Positions 7,301-15,648 of a stretch of DNA of 64,000 nucleotides are shown piece by piece; position 1 is the stretch's first letter; each line of letters starts with the position of its first letter. The notes under the pieces are model-generated. The model did no database searches and had not been told where the DNA came from. It saw nothing but the letters and a program-made list of their open reading frames with translations. Source of the DNA: Micromonospora chaiyaphumensis (lineage in GTDB: Bacteria > Actinomycetota > Actinomycetes > Mycobacteriales > Micromonosporaceae). The position numbers and the translations under genes were made by a program. The stretch lies in the NCBI RefSeq assembly GCF_900091435.1, contig NZ_FMCS01000014.1, forward strand, positions 62,001 through 126,000, read 5' to 3'.

Positions 7301-7882
7301 TCAGGGCTTCACGTGTTGCTGGCGGGGGAACAAGCGCGCGAGGCGCGGCAGACGTTGTTCGATCTGGGCGAGGCTGTCGCTGTCCCAGGGTTGATCGGTT
7401 GGTTCCGGGTCGGAGTACGTGCGGTGGCCCCGGCCGTCCAGCGCTTCTTCGAGGCTGTCTTCACGCCCGGTGATGTGGTCGTGGGCGCGGGGTGCCACGT
7501 AGGCGAGTTCTTCCCAGTGTGGCCATTCCGCGTTGGCCCATTCCCGGGGACTGCTGCCGGCGAGCGCGCGAACGGCGGGCAGGTCGGCGAGGTTGTCGGG
7601 GTTTTGGGCGGCGTGATGCCACCAGCGCTGCCCCTGGCCGATGAGCCATGGTTGGAAGTACCAGAACGCGTCGCCGCTACAGAGGCCGTCCATGATCTGG
7701 TTGGCTGCGCCCCACATGGCATAGGTATCGATCGGGCGACGCGCAGCCTCCAGGTGGAGCTGGAAGTCCGCGATGTGCTCAAGAGAGACGCGGCTGAGCC
7801 GGTATGCCAACCAGTCGAGCCTGTGGGCCGGGTCGGTCGTCTCCTCGGCTGACCGCTCCAGGAACTGCCAGAATTCCGCCAT
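7301..7882 (-). CDS. DUF4240-like protein
   Basis: A 193-residue soluble protein with the layout of DUF4240 proteins: an N-terminal MAEFWQFLERS helix, a central MWGAANQIMDGLCSGDAFWYFQPWLIGQG block and a following PDNLADLPAV and WEELAYVAPRA part. The family is of unknown biochemical function, is widespread in actinomycetes and is often found singly near mobile or accessory DNA. ATG 7882 is chosen; GTG 7888 is in frame two codons earlier and neither has a good ribosome site. It lies within the scar of the element integrated at tRNA-Arg and, unlike its neighbours, is intact, so it may be retained cargo. Confidence 0.75.
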   Translation of the reverse strand: MAEFWQFLERSAEETTDPAHRLDWLAYRLSRVSLEHIADFQLHLEAARRPIDTYAMWGAANQIMDGLCSGDAFWYFQPWLIGQGQRWWHHAAQNPDNLADLPAVRALAGSSPREWANAEWPHWEELAYVAPRAHDHITGREDSLEEALDGRGHRTYSDPEPTDQPWDSDSLAQIEQRLPRLARLFPRQQHVKP

Positions 7883-7939
7883 GTTCACGTCGAGGACGGT
7901 AACGGTCCGCTTGATCTGGAATCCTGGCGGGAGGAGAGC

Positions 7940-8120
7940 GTGGAGCCGGGCGGCCCGCTAAGTGACGCGGAGGTCCGGGAGTTGACGCGGTTGCTGGCAC
8001 GGTTTGCGTCGCACGATCTGGACCAGTAGGAGAACTGGCGTATCAACACCCCGTATGGTCCGGTGTTCATGTCGGTCAGCCGCAAGGTGCTGCCGGGCTG
8101 GCCGGAGGATGTGTCACCAG
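7940..8120 (+). pseudogene. Small gene interrupted by a TAG at codon 30
   Basis: A GTG at 7940 with a strong GGGAGGAG site opens a frame reading VEPGGPLSDAEVRELTRLL..., interrupted by TAG at 8027-8029. It then continues sensibly as ENWRINTPYGPVFMSVSRK up to about GWPEDV. The context D-Q-stop-E-N-W suggests that a Trp codon (TGG) became TAG. After about 8120 the frame loses coherence. It resembles small actinomycete proteins of unknown function with a DQWENWR...YGPVF core. It is probably dead, unless the amber codon is read through. Confidence 0.6.
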
Positions 8121-8172
8121 GATCTGGCCGATGCCTGCGCAGCTGGCCGAGGACCGTACCAGAGGTTGGACG

Positions 8173-8283
8173 GTGTAGCGGCAGGACGACAACGGCAACC
8201 GGTGCGAGGTCTCCCGACACGACAGCCGGACGGAGGCGGACTCCGCGGCTGCCAGGATGGAGGCCCGGGGCCACAAACAGACC
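8173..8283 (+). pseudogene. SPOR-like small protein remnant with an in-frame TAG
   Basis: The frame through 8173 reads V-stop-RQDDNGNRCEVSRH and then SRTEADSAAARMEARGHKQT. This is the pattern of short actinomycete SPOR-like proteins, in which a W-x-V-x-R-x-DDNGN opening is followed by a helix and GHKQTY. The TAG at 8176-8178 falls where Trp is expected. No start codon or upstream domain remains and the end is degenerate. It is a decayed gene next to another with the same kind of TGG-to-TAG change. Confidence 0.5.
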
Positions 8284-8441
8284 AGCGATAGCCCTTACCA
8301 TCGACAACGATCGGCCTACTGCCTCGCTTGTTGAGTGCCACGGATCCTCCCCCTGCCGTTGCAGCATTGGATGCCGGCACGCGCCTCGCCAGCCGGCTTC
8401 GGCTGCGCAAGCGCACGCGACCTGCCGGGGCGCGGCGACCG

Positions 8442-9032
8442 TCAGGGCTGCGCGACTTCGGGTCGCCGGACCCGGTAGCGCAGGTGGGTCACGTGCGGCG
8501 AATCCACTGTGGCGAGCCGCTCCACTTCGATGTGCGCGTCGCCCAGATGCTCGAAGAGGCGGCGGCCAGCGCCGAGCAGCACGGGCGCGAGCTGGACGCG
8601 AATCTCGTCGACCAGACCGGCGGCCAGGAACTGCTGGCCGACCGTCGCGCCCATCAGGCGTACGTCGCGGTCGCCCGCGGCCGTGGTGGCCCGGTCGAAG
8701 GCGTCCCGGACGTCGGTGACGAAGGTGAAGGTGCCGCTCTTCTCGACCCGCTCGGCGAGGGGGTGGTGGGTCAGCACGAGGCAGGGCACCGGGAAGGGGG
8801 TGTCGTTCCAGACGTCGACGCCGACGTCGAACGTCCGCCGGCCGAGCACCACGGCGCCCGTGCCCGTCTGCATGCCCCGATTGATCTCCGCGTCCACCTC
8901 GTTCGACGAGGCCTCGAAGATCCACTCGTGCAGGCGGAGCCCGCCGACGCCCATCGGGTTCTCCACGCTGACGTCCGGGCCGGCCATGAACCCGTCCAGC
9001 GACATGGTGACGTCCAGCAGTACGCGTGCCAT
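8442..9032 (-). CDS. Dihydrofolate reductase family protein (RibD C-terminal type), copy 1
   Basis: A 196-residue protein of the RibD_C/DHFR-like fold. Hallmarks are MARVLLDVTMSLDGFMAGPD at the N-terminus, VVLGRRTFDVG in the middle (nucleotide contact), RLMGATVGQQFLAAGLVDEIRVQLAPVLLGAGRRLF near the end. The N-terminal deaminase part of full RibD is absent, so a riboflavin role is unlikely; such stand-alone proteins are NADPH-dependent reductases of unknown substrate. It lies in a minus-strand group of small accessory genes after the tRNA-Arg scar. A second, diverged copy lies at 10221. Strand and start (ATG 9032) are clear. Confidence 0.9.
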   Translation of the reverse strand: MARVLLDVTMSLDGFMAGPDVSVENPMGVGGLRLHEWIFEASSNEVDAEINRGMQTGTGAVVLGRRTFDVGVDVWNDTPFPVPCLVLTHHPLAERVEKSGTFTFVTDVRDAFDRATTAAGDRDVRLMGATVGQQFLAAGLVDEIRVQLAPVLLGAGRRLFEHLGDAHIEVERLATVDSPHVTHLRYRVRRPEVAQP

Positions 9033-9134
9033 GAAAGCCCTTCGTCGAGGGACGCCGGGCGTCCGGGAGCGGTAGGTGCTCGAGACCGTAACGCCGAGGT
9101 ACGACAGGTAGGCCTCGGCGGACGGCCGGACCGG

Positions 9135-9689
9135 TCAGTCCCCTGGTGACTGTTGCCCGGCGGCCTCGCTCCACCGCCGGGCCTCAGCCGACAACTGCGT
9201 CATCGCTTCCTCCTTCGCGGCACCGTACTGGGCCCGGCTGTCGGGACACCGCTCGGCCGCACGTCTCTTCGCCACCTCGTAGCGACGGGCGGCGTCGGGG
9301 TTGGCCGCGACATAGGCGCGAAAGACCCGGTTCGCCTCAGGTACCGACGACGTGACGTGGAAGACGTGCAGGTGGTGGGTCCGCTTCCCGGCGGTGTCCT
9401 TCGCGAAGAACAGGTGATCCCTGTCCTCGGGGAAGGCCGTCGGCCGGTAGACGTACCCCAGCAGCTCGAGTGGTCGGAGATCCGCGACGACGGCGTCGAC
9501 GTCAGGTACCGCCATCTGGATGTCGATGATGGGCTTGGCCGCACATCCGGGGATGCTGGTCGATCCGATGTGCTCGATGCTCAGTGCCGCAGGCAGTGCC
9601 TCCGACAACAGCCGTTGTTCGACCGTGAATCGCTCCGGCCAGGCCGGATCGTAGGGCACGACCACGACCACGGGCGCCTCGTCCGTCAT
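9135..9689 (-). CDS. GrpB family protein (UPF0157)
   Basis: A 184-residue member of the GrpB/UPF0157 family, which has a nucleotidyltransferase-like fold and no settled function. Diagnostic pieces are VVPYDPAWPERFTVEQRLL near the start, SIEHIGSTSIPGCAAKPIIDIQMAVPD (residues about 35-60), and KRTHHLHVF in the second half. The ATG at 9689 is preferred over a codon three positions earlier in frame. It is cytoplasmic and sits in a run of small single-domain accessory enzymes with loose spacing, which looks like a collection of separate units rather than one operon. Confidence 0.92.
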   Translation of the reverse strand: MTDEAPVVVVVPYDPAWPERFTVEQRLLSEALPAALSIEHIGSTSIPGCAAKPIIDIQMAVPDVDAVVADLRPLELLGYVYRPTAFPEDRDHLFFAKDTAGKRTHHLHVFHVTSSVPEANRVFRAYVAANPDAARRYEVAKRRAAERCPDSRAQYGAAKEEAMTQLSAEARRWSEAAGQQSPGD

Positions 9690-9744
9690 GAGGGCCAAGG
9701 TAGCGGGTCGCGGACGCCGGCCCGCGCGCCGATGACCGGAGGCC

Positions 9745-10179
9745 CTATTCCCAGGGTGGGGTGTATCGGCTCACGTAGTTGCGAGCACGTGGCAGCGGGT
9801 CGCGCCAGTACTGGTCCGGCATGCGGCTGTGGTGCGTTGCGCAGAACTCGGCAAGACCTTCGACGACCTCGACGCGCTCCAGCGGGCGGCCTTCGAAGGC
9901 CGTGTTGGCGGCCAGCAACTGCGGCTCCGGGTTCCAGCCCGAGTGATCGAACGCCCAGCCGTCCCACACCGCGTAGGCATGGAAGATCTGCCAGTCGCCC
10001 GCGAAGCGCACCCCTGCCATCCCGATCGGCCGGTCAGGGTAGACGTCCCGGCAGACCCAGGCCAGGATGTGACAGGCTCCGGCAGCGAAGAAGGCCTGGT
10101 CGGTCCGCTCCCAGGCGATCCGCTGATCCGACCGCTCGATCGCCGTCCTCCGGAAGATGCCCGCTGCCTCGGCCGTCAC
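9745..10179 (-). CDS. Hypothetical protein
   Basis: About 144 residues, not recognised. The likely start is GTG 10179 (VTAEAAGIFRRTAIERSDQ...); the open frame upstream is low-complexity. The protein is soluble and rich in aromatic residues (WERTDQAFFAAGACHILAW, GDWQIFHAYAVWDGWAFDHSGWN, DQYWRDPLPRARNYV). It has two conserved-looking Cys and several His residues (ACHILAWVCRDVY, ATHHSRM), which could be structural or metal-binding. The gene lies between grpB-like and DHFR-like genes on the same strand. Composition and length support a real gene. Confidence 0.65.
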   Translation of the reverse strand: MTAEAAGIFRRTAIERSDQRIAWERTDQAFFAAGACHILAWVCRDVYPDRPIGMAGVRFAGDWQIFHAYAVWDGWAFDHSGWNPEPQLLAANTAFEGRPLERVEVVEGLAEFCATHHSRMPDQYWRDPLPRARNYVSRYTPPWE

Positions 10180-10220
10180 AACACCGGACGATAGCCCGGC
10201 AGCGACCGCACCGCCCGCCC

Positions 10221-10829
10221 TCACACGTTGCCGAAGGCCGGCGCGCCCGCGCTGTCGTAGGTCAGCATGGTCACCCCGGTGCCGGAGGTGCGGGTGCCGG
10301 TCAACCGCAGGCCCGCCGGGGGCACGCCGTCGGCGAAGAGTCGCTGCCCGCGCCCCAGCACCACCGGGAAGACCAGCAGCTGGTACGTGTCGATGAGCCC
10401 CTCCCGCATCAGCGACCGGGCGAGGGCGCCACTGCCGTGCACCTGGAGTTCCCCGCCGGGGCGGTTCTTGAGTTCGGTGACCGCGGCCGCCAGGTCACCG
10501 TCCAGGCGGTGCGAGCCCGACCAGGTCAGCTCGTCGTCGCGGTTGGTGGCGACGTACTTCGGCAGCCGGTTGAGCGGGTTGTCCGGGCCGCCCTGGGCCG
10601 GGTCGGTCACGTGCGGCCAGTACGCGGCCATGATGTCGTAGGTGCGGCGGCCGAGCAGCAGGGCCTCGGCCCGCTCGAGGGTCTCGCCCATCCACCCGCC
10701 GACCGTTTCGTCGAAGTGCGGCGGCAGCCAGCCACCCAGGTCGAATCCGCCGCTGCGGTCCTCCTCCATGCCGCCGGGGGCCTGCATGACGCCGTCCAGG
10801 GTCAGGAACGTGGTGATGGTGAGTCGCAT
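10221..10829 (-). CDS. Dihydrofolate reductase family protein (RibD C-terminal type), copy 2
   Basis: A 202-residue RibD_C/DHFR-like reductase. It begins MRLTITTFLTLDGVMQAPGG, has ALLLGRRTYDIMAAYWPHV in the nucleotide region and GSGALARSLMREGLIDTYQLLVFPVVLGRGQRLF near the C-terminus. ATG 10829 is fixed by a GAAGGAGG ribosome site. It is related to the 8442-9032 protein but clearly a different subgroup (here the longer DGVMQAPGGMEEDRSGGFDLGGW insertion binds the substrate pocket). The natural substrate is unknown; NADPH use is expected from the family. Confidence 0.92.
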   Translation of the reverse strand: MRLTITTFLTLDGVMQAPGGMEEDRSGGFDLGGWLPPHFDETVGGWMGETLERAEALLLGRRTYDIMAAYWPHVTDPAQGGPDNPLNRLPKYVATNRDDELTWSGSHRLDGDLAAAVTELKNRPGGELQVHGSGALARSLMREGLIDTYQLLVFPVVLGRGQRLFADGVPPAGLRLTGTRTSGTGVTMLTYDSAGAPAFGNV

Positions 10830-10942
10830 GATGGTGCCTCCTTCGTGACCGGCCCTGCGCCGGCCTCCACCCTGCCGACGGCCGAGGGCCGACCGATTCG
10901 ACAGCTCCACCGAAACCAAGGATGTGACCTGGACCACAGCCG

Positions 10943-11038
10943 TCAGGGCTTACGAGCGAACAGGTACGCCGCCGGACGCCGCCCCTCCTCCGGCGCCTGC
11001 CACATGGTCGCGGTGACCGGAAGACCCGCCGCCGCGAG
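10943..11038 (-). pseudogene. C-terminal remnant of a methyltransferase-like gene
   Basis: Thirty-one codons (LAAAGLPVTATMWQAPEEGR, then RPAAYLFARKP) and a stop remain, with a stop codon directly upstream in frame. The motif, an alpha-helix end followed by a beta strand and a terminal FLLARKP-type hairpin, is how many class I SAM methyltransferases end. Nothing upstream belongs to the same gene, so this is a deletion remnant between the DHFR-like gene and the plus-strand hydrolase. Confidence 0.4.
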
Positions 11039-11101
11039 CTACCGGTGCCGGCCCGCCCGTAGCGGGCGGCGGCGAGGGCCGGGCCGACGTACTCTCCGCT
11101 C

Positions 11102-11953
11102 ATGGTGACCGAGACGGATCTCCGGCTGGCCGACGGCCGCACGCTGCACGTCTACGACACCGGCGGGTCCGACCGGCTCGCCGTCTTCTGGCACCACGGC
11201 ACGCCGAACATCGGCGCACCGCCCGCGCCGCTGTTCGCCGCCGCCGACCGGCTCGGCCTGCGCTGGGTCTCGCACGACCGCCCCGGCTACGGCGGGTCGA
11301 CGCCGCGGCCGGGGCGCGACATCGCCTCGGCGGCCGCCGACGTCGCCGCGGTGGCCGACGCGCTGGGCCTCGACCGGTTCGCCGTGATGGGCCACTCCGG
11401 CGGCGGTCCACACGCTCTGGCCTGCGCCGCGCTCCTGCCCGACCGGGTGGTCGCGGCAGTGGTCGGCGCCGGCCTGGCCCCGTACGGGGCGGACGGCCTG
11501 GACTGGTTCGCCGGCATGGTGCCCGCCGGGGTGGCGTCGCTGCGGGCCGCCGCCGCGGGACGTGCGGCCAAGGAGGCGCACGAGGCGTCCGGCGCCGAGT
11601 ACGACCCGGAGTTCACCCCGGCCGACCTGGCCGCGCTGCACGGCGAGTGGTCCTGGTTCGACACTGTGGTGGGCCCGGCGACGCGGGGCGGCCCGGGCGG
11701 GCTCATCGACGACGACCTGGCGTACGTGCACCCGTGGGGCTTCGACCCCGCCGAGGTGACGCCGCCGGTGCTGCTGGTGCACGGCGAGCGGGACGGGATC
11801 GCCCCGGTGGCGCACGCCGAGTGGCTGGCCAAGCGCTGTCCCTCCGCCGAGCTGCGCCGCTACCCGGAGGACGGGCACATCTCGGTGCTGCGGCACGCCG
11901 GGCCGGCGCTGGAGTGGCTGCGCCGGCGCGCCGACGAGGCGTCCGCCCGGTAG
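11102..11953 (+). CDS. Alpha/beta hydrolase
   Basis: A 283-residue alpha/beta hydrolase of the Abhydrolase_1 type. The oxyanion segment is FWHHGTPN near residue 29, SHDRPGYGGS at about 57 is the strand after it, and the nucleophile elbow GHSGGG places Ser99. HGERDGIAP carries the acid and EDGHISVL the catalytic His. No signal peptide, so it is cytoplasmic. Substrate is unknown; relatives include proline iminopeptidases, esterases and haloperoxidase-like enzymes. It starts with ATG at 11102 and is preceded by the methyltransferase remnant on the other strand. Confidence 0.9.
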   Translation: MVTETDLRLADGRTLHVYDTGGSDRLAVFWHHGTPNIGAPPAPLFAAADRLGLRWVSHDRPGYGGSTPRPGRDIASAAADVAAVADALGLDRFAVMGHSGGGPHALACAALLPDRVVAAVVGAGLAPYGADGLDWFAGMVPAGVASLRAAAAGRAAKEAHEASGAEYDPEFTPADLAALHGEWSWFDTVVGPATRGGPGGLIDDDLAYVHPWGFDPAEVTPPVLLVHGERDGIAPVAHAEWLAKRCPSAELRRYPEDGHISVLRHAGPALEWLRRRADEASAR

Positions 11954-12330
11954 GTGACGGTGGGTGAGGCGGCGGCCGGGGTATCCGGCCGCCGCCCCGC
12001 CGCGCCGGATCGGGCGCGGACCGCGACCCGGCACGGGGGCCTGGGAGGTCCTCCGTGCGGGCCGCGGTGCCGGCGCCGGCCGGGTGGAGGGTCGAAGTGG
12101 CCCGCCCCGGCGCCGGAGTTCGGTGGGTCGACCGGCCGGCCTCGCCGTGGACGCGCCGGTCACCGACCTCATGCCCCTCAGCGCTCACCCCACCCGGGAT
12201 GTCACAGCGACGCCCGCCGCGCCGTCACTCGCAGATCCGCCAGCCGCCGTTCTCCTTGACGAGGAGGACGGCCAGCGGCCCGGACGGTAAACCGGGTGAC
12301 CGTTCGCCGCGGGCCGTCCACCATCGACGG
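11954..12330. other. Gap of 377 bp, one possible gene tail, otherwise nothing seen
   Basis: No convincing complete gene. On the minus strand, 12225-12290 reads GPLAVLLVKENGGWRICE before a stop, which looks like the end of an NTF2/SnoaL-like protein, but nothing precedes it. The rest is GC-rich spacer between two plus-strand genes; no clear terminator or promoter was found. Confidence 0.5.
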
Positions 12331-13161
12331 ATGCCGCAGCATCGACCCGCCGAGCCGGACATCCGGCGTTACTACACCGAGGTCTTCGCCGAGGCGGACC
12401 GGTTGGACCGGTCGCCGCAGGGACGGTTGGAGGCGCGCCGCACGCGCGACCTGCTCACCCGGCTGCTGCCGCCCACGCCGGCCGAGGTGCTGGACGTCGG
12501 CGGCGGCCCCGGCGCGTACGCCGGCTGGCTCGCCTCGGGCGGGCACCGGGTGCACCTGGTCGATCTGGTGCCGGCGCACGTGGCGGCGGCGCGGGCGGCG
12601 TACCCGGGGATCACCGCGACCGTGGGTGACGCCCGGCGCCTGCCGCTGCCCGATGGCTCGGCGGACGCGACCCTGCTGCTCGGCCCGCTCTACCACCTGC
12701 CCGACCGGGCGGACCGGGTGGCGGCGCTGCGCGAGGCGGCGCGGCTGACCCGGCCCGGTGGGCCGGTGCTCGCGGCCGCCATCAGCCGCAACGCGGCCCT
12801 CATCGACCTGACCGTGCAGGGGCGGGCGGACGAGCACAACCGTCCGCTGCTGCGCGAGGAGTACGCGACCGGGGTGAACGACCCGCGGACCGGCTTCACG
12901 ACGGCCTACTTCCACCGCCCCGAACAGCTGGTGGACGAGTTCGTGGCGGCCGGCCTGCCCGCCCCCGCGCTGTACGGGGTGGAGGGTCCGCTGTGGCCGG
13001 TGCTGAACGCGCTCGGCACCGGCCCGGCCGAGCGGCTCTTCGCCGAGGCGGTGGCCTGCGCCGAGACGTTCGAACGGGACCCGTCGGTGCTCGGGGCCAG
13101 CGCGCACCTGCTCGCCGTGGCCCACGCCGGAACGGGCCGGAGCGGGCCCGCCGGCGGCTGA
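12331..13161 (+). CDS. Class I SAM-dependent methyltransferase
   Basis: A 276-residue methyltransferase. Motif I is EVLDVGGGPGAYAGWLA (about residues 53-69), followed by HLVDLVPAHV (motif Post I, ribose-binding acid), GDARRLPLPDGSADATLLLGPLYHLPD (motifs II-III) and a C-terminal substrate domain. The LGPLYHL motif resembles small-molecule O- or N-methyltransferases of the UbiE/Methyltransf_11 group. No partner gene indicates the substrate. The ATG at 12331 is the first plausible start in the frame. It is followed after about 120 bp by a two-component operon and could be cotranscribed, though a TATTCT box in the gap suggests a separate promoter. Confidence 0.9.
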   Translation: MPQHRPAEPDIRRYYTEVFAEADRLDRSPQGRLEARRTRDLLTRLLPPTPAEVLDVGGGPGAYAGWLASGGHRVHLVDLVPAHVAAARAAYPGITATVGDARRLPLPDGSADATLLLGPLYHLPDRADRVAALREAARLTRPGGPVLAAAISRNAALIDLTVQGRADEHNRPLLREEYATGVNDPRTGFTTAYFHRPEQLVDEFVAAGLPAPALYGVEGPLWPVLNALGTGPAERLFAEAVACAETFERDPSVLGASAHLLAVAHAGTGRSGPAGG

Positions 13162-13280
13162 AACTCCACAGCGACGCGCCGCGCACCGAGGGTGACCGGC
13201 CCCGCGTGCACGTGTTATTCTCCGGCGTCGATCTACCGTGCGGACCCGACCGGGTCGCTGCCGGAAGGACACCTCCCCCG

Positions 13281-14456
13281 ATGCCGGTCGTAGCCGCCAC
13301 GACCCTGCCGCCGTCCGCGCTGGACCGGCCGGCGGGCGGCGCGTTCACCCTGATCTTCACCACCCTGCCGGCGCTGCTCCGGCTCACCTGCGGGCTGGTC
13401 GCCGCGGTGGTGGCGCTGTCGGTGTGCACCCCGCCGGTCCGGGTGACGCTGCTGGTGCCGGCGGTCGCCGCGCTCACGGCCTGGTCCGTCTGGTACGCGG
13501 TCCGCGCGCTCCGGTTCGGGTTCACGGGTCCGCTGGTGGCCGGCGACGTGGCGCTGACCACCGCGGCCGCGCTGGCGATCCCCTGGCTGGTCGCGCCGGA
13601 GGTGCTGCCCGGCGAGGGGAGCTGGCTGGCGGTGCTGGCCAGCACCACCGTGATCAACGCGCAGGCCACCGCCCCGGCACGCTGGTCGGTCCCGGCCGGG
13701 CTGCTGGTCACCGCCGGCTACGCGACCGGCGCCGCCCTGGCCGGCAACCCGGTCGAGGCGCGGGCGCACGCCGGGACGCTGCTCGTGCAGACCGGCTGCA
13801 CGGCGGTGATGACCACGGTGATGCGCCGCCGGATCGGGCGCGCCGACGCCGCCTTCGGGGACTACCAGCGGCTGTCGCGGGACGCCGTGGTGGGGCGGGC
13901 CGCCCGGGAGGCCGAGCGGCGGCAGAACCGGGACCTGCACGACACCGTTCTCGCCACGCTCACCATGGTGGGGCTGGGCGCGGTGCCCGGCCCGTCCGCC
14001 GCGCTGCGCGAGCGGTGCGCGGCCGACCTGCGTACCCTCACCGCCCTGGCCGACGCGCGGGCCATGCCGGCCGGCGCGGTGGCCCTCGACGAGCGGCTGC
14101 GGGCGGTCCTCGCCCGCCTGCCCGAGCTGACCGTGGACGCGACGCTCGTGCCGTGCCGGGTGCCCGGCACGGTCGCCGCGGCGCTCGCCGACAGCGCCGG
14201 CGCCGCGCTGGCCAACGTGGTCCGGCACGCGCCGGGCGCCACCGCCACGCTGCGTCTGATCCCGGACGGCGGCGCCGTCGTGGTCGAGGTGGCCGACGAC
14301 GGGCCCGGCTTCGACCCGGCCACCGTCCCGGCCCACCGGTACGGGCTGCGCGAGTCGATCCACGGCCGGATGGCCACGGTGGGCGGCCGCGCGGTCGTGA
14401 CCTCCGCCCCTGGTGCCGGCACCCGCATCCGGCTGGAGTGGTCCGGTGTCCACTGA
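13281..14456 (+). CDS. Sensor histidine kinase, NarL-associated type
   Basis: A 391-residue membrane kinase. Residues 25 to about 180 contain five or six hydrophobic helices with very short loops, so the stimulus is probably membrane-borne. The phosphoacceptor is His220 in RDLHDTVLATL, a HisKA_3-like box. The ATPase part has ALANVVRHAPG (N box), VADDGPGFDP (G1) and RYGLRESIHGRM (G2), all intact. ATG 13281 lies just after an acceptable ribosome site. The stop overlaps the GTG of the next gene by 11 bases, and that gene overlaps the response regulator, so the three proteins are made together and probably form one signalling unit. Confidence 0.92.
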   Translation: MPVVAATTLPPSALDRPAGGAFTLIFTTLPALLRLTCGLVAAVVALSVCTPPVRVTLLVPAVAALTAWSVWYAVRALRFGFTGPLVAGDVALTTAAALAIPWLVAPEVLPGEGSWLAVLASTTVINAQATAPARWSVPAGLLVTAGYATGAALAGNPVEARAHAGTLLVQTGCTAVMTTVMRRRIGRADAAFGDYQRLSRDAVVGRAAREAERRQNRDLHDTVLATLTMVGLGAVPGPSAALRERCAADLRTLTALADARAMPAGAVALDERLRAVLARLPELTVDATLVPCRVPGTVAAALADSAGAALANVVRHAPGATATLRLIPDGGAVVVEVADDGPGFDPATVPAHRYGLRESIHGRMATVGGRAVVTSAPGAGTRIRLEWSGVH

Positions 14457-15648
14457 GTCGAGAACGGTCGGGACCGGCACGGCGGCCCCGGCGATCGTGC
14501 GGCAGCGGACGCCGGAGCGCGCCGGTCCCGGGGCGGCCGCCACCGCGGCGCACGCGGTGGGCGACGCCTCGGACCGGGGCGCCCGGATCGTGGCGGTGGT
14601 CATCGCGCTGGCCTGGCACCTGGCGATCGGTCTGCCGGCGCTGCTCGGCTCCTGGTCCCGGCTGGCCGCCCCGCCGGTGGTGGCCGCCGGCTGGCTGGTG
14701 ACCGCGGCGGTCGGCGTCGCGGCCGGCGTACGCCTGCTGCGCGGTGGGCTGCCGCCCGCCCGGCTGCTGGCGGTGGCGCTGCTGGTGGTCGACGGGGTGG
14801 TCTTCGCGGCGGCCGGTGAGCGGCAGCTCTTCACCACGGCCAACTGGGTGTGGGGCGGGCTGGCCTGGTTCTTCCTGCTGGTGCTCTGGCGGCGGCCGCT
14901 GAGCTGGCTGCTCGCGCTGCTCGCCGCGCACGCGACCATCGCCCTGGCCGCGGTGGTCCTGCACGGCGCCACCGCCCCGGCCGACCTCAGCCGCTACGCC
15001 ATGTACGTCTACGGCACCTCGTCGCTGCCGGTGGCCGTCTTCGCCGGGGCGGCGGCGATCGCGGCGCTGGCCCGCGACCGGGCCGCCACCGCCGCGGCGG
15101 CCCTGGCCGTGGCGGCGGAGCGGGACGCGGCGGAACGGGCCCGGCGGGACCGGCAGGCCCGGCTGGCCCTGGTGAGCGGCACCGCCGAGGAGGTGCTGGC
15201 CGCCCTCGCGTCCGGCGAGGCCGATCCGGCCGACCCGGCGGTGCGCCGCCGCGCCGTGCTGGCGGCGGCCCGGCTGCGCCGGCTGATCGCCGAGTCGGAC
15301 GACGTGCCGGATCCGCTGCTGCACGAGCTGCGCGCCGCCGCCGACCTGGCGGAACGGAACGGCCTGCCGATCGAACTGGTCGCCGTCGGGGCTCCGCCGG
15401 AGCTGCCGGTCGAGGTCCGGCGGCGGCTGGCCGACCCGGCGACCGCCGCGCTAGCCGGCGCCCGCGGCTGGGCCCGGCTGACCGTGGTGGCCGGCCCGGA
15501 CGAGGTGGTGGTCAGCCTCGTCACCCCCGACCACGACGGGCCGGACGCGACCGGCCCGCCCGGCGGGGACGGGGACGGGTCGGTGGAACACCTGCACGAG
15601 CGGGACGGGGAGATCAGATGGACGCAGACGCGGTGGCGGAGGACGTGA
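14446..15648 (+). CDS. Membrane sensor-like protein, degenerate histidine kinase
   Basis: A 400-residue protein starting at GTG 14446 inside the previous gene. Residues about 45-190 carry five or six membrane helices, followed by an Ala/Arg/Asp-rich coiled coil and an alpha/beta region. In layout it mirrors the kinase before it, but no H box, N box or DxGxG motif can be found, only a tail (ARLTVVAGPDEVVVSLVTPD) like the last strands of an HATPase domain. It may be a pseudokinase that senses a signal or tunes the active kinase. No annotated family was recognised. It overlaps the regulator gene by 31 bases. Confidence 0.75.
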   Translation: MSTESRTVGTGTAAPAIVRQRTPERAGPGAAATAAHAVGDASDRGARIVAVVIALAWHLAIGLPALLGSWSRLAAPPVVAAGWLVTAAVGVAAGVRLLRGGLPPARLLAVALLVVDGVVFAAAGERQLFTTANWVWGGLAWFFLLVLWRRPLSWLLALLAAHATIALAAVVLHGATAPADLSRYAMYVYGTSSLPVAVFAGAAAIAALARDRAATAAAALAVAAERDAAERARRDRQARLALVSGTAEEVLAALASGEADPADPAVRRRAVLAAARLRRLIAESDDVPDPLLHELRAAADLAERNGLPIELVAVGAPPELPVEVRRRLADPATAALAGARGWARLTVVAGPDEVVVSLVTPDHDGPDATGPPGGDGDGSVEHLHERDGEIRWTQTRWRRT

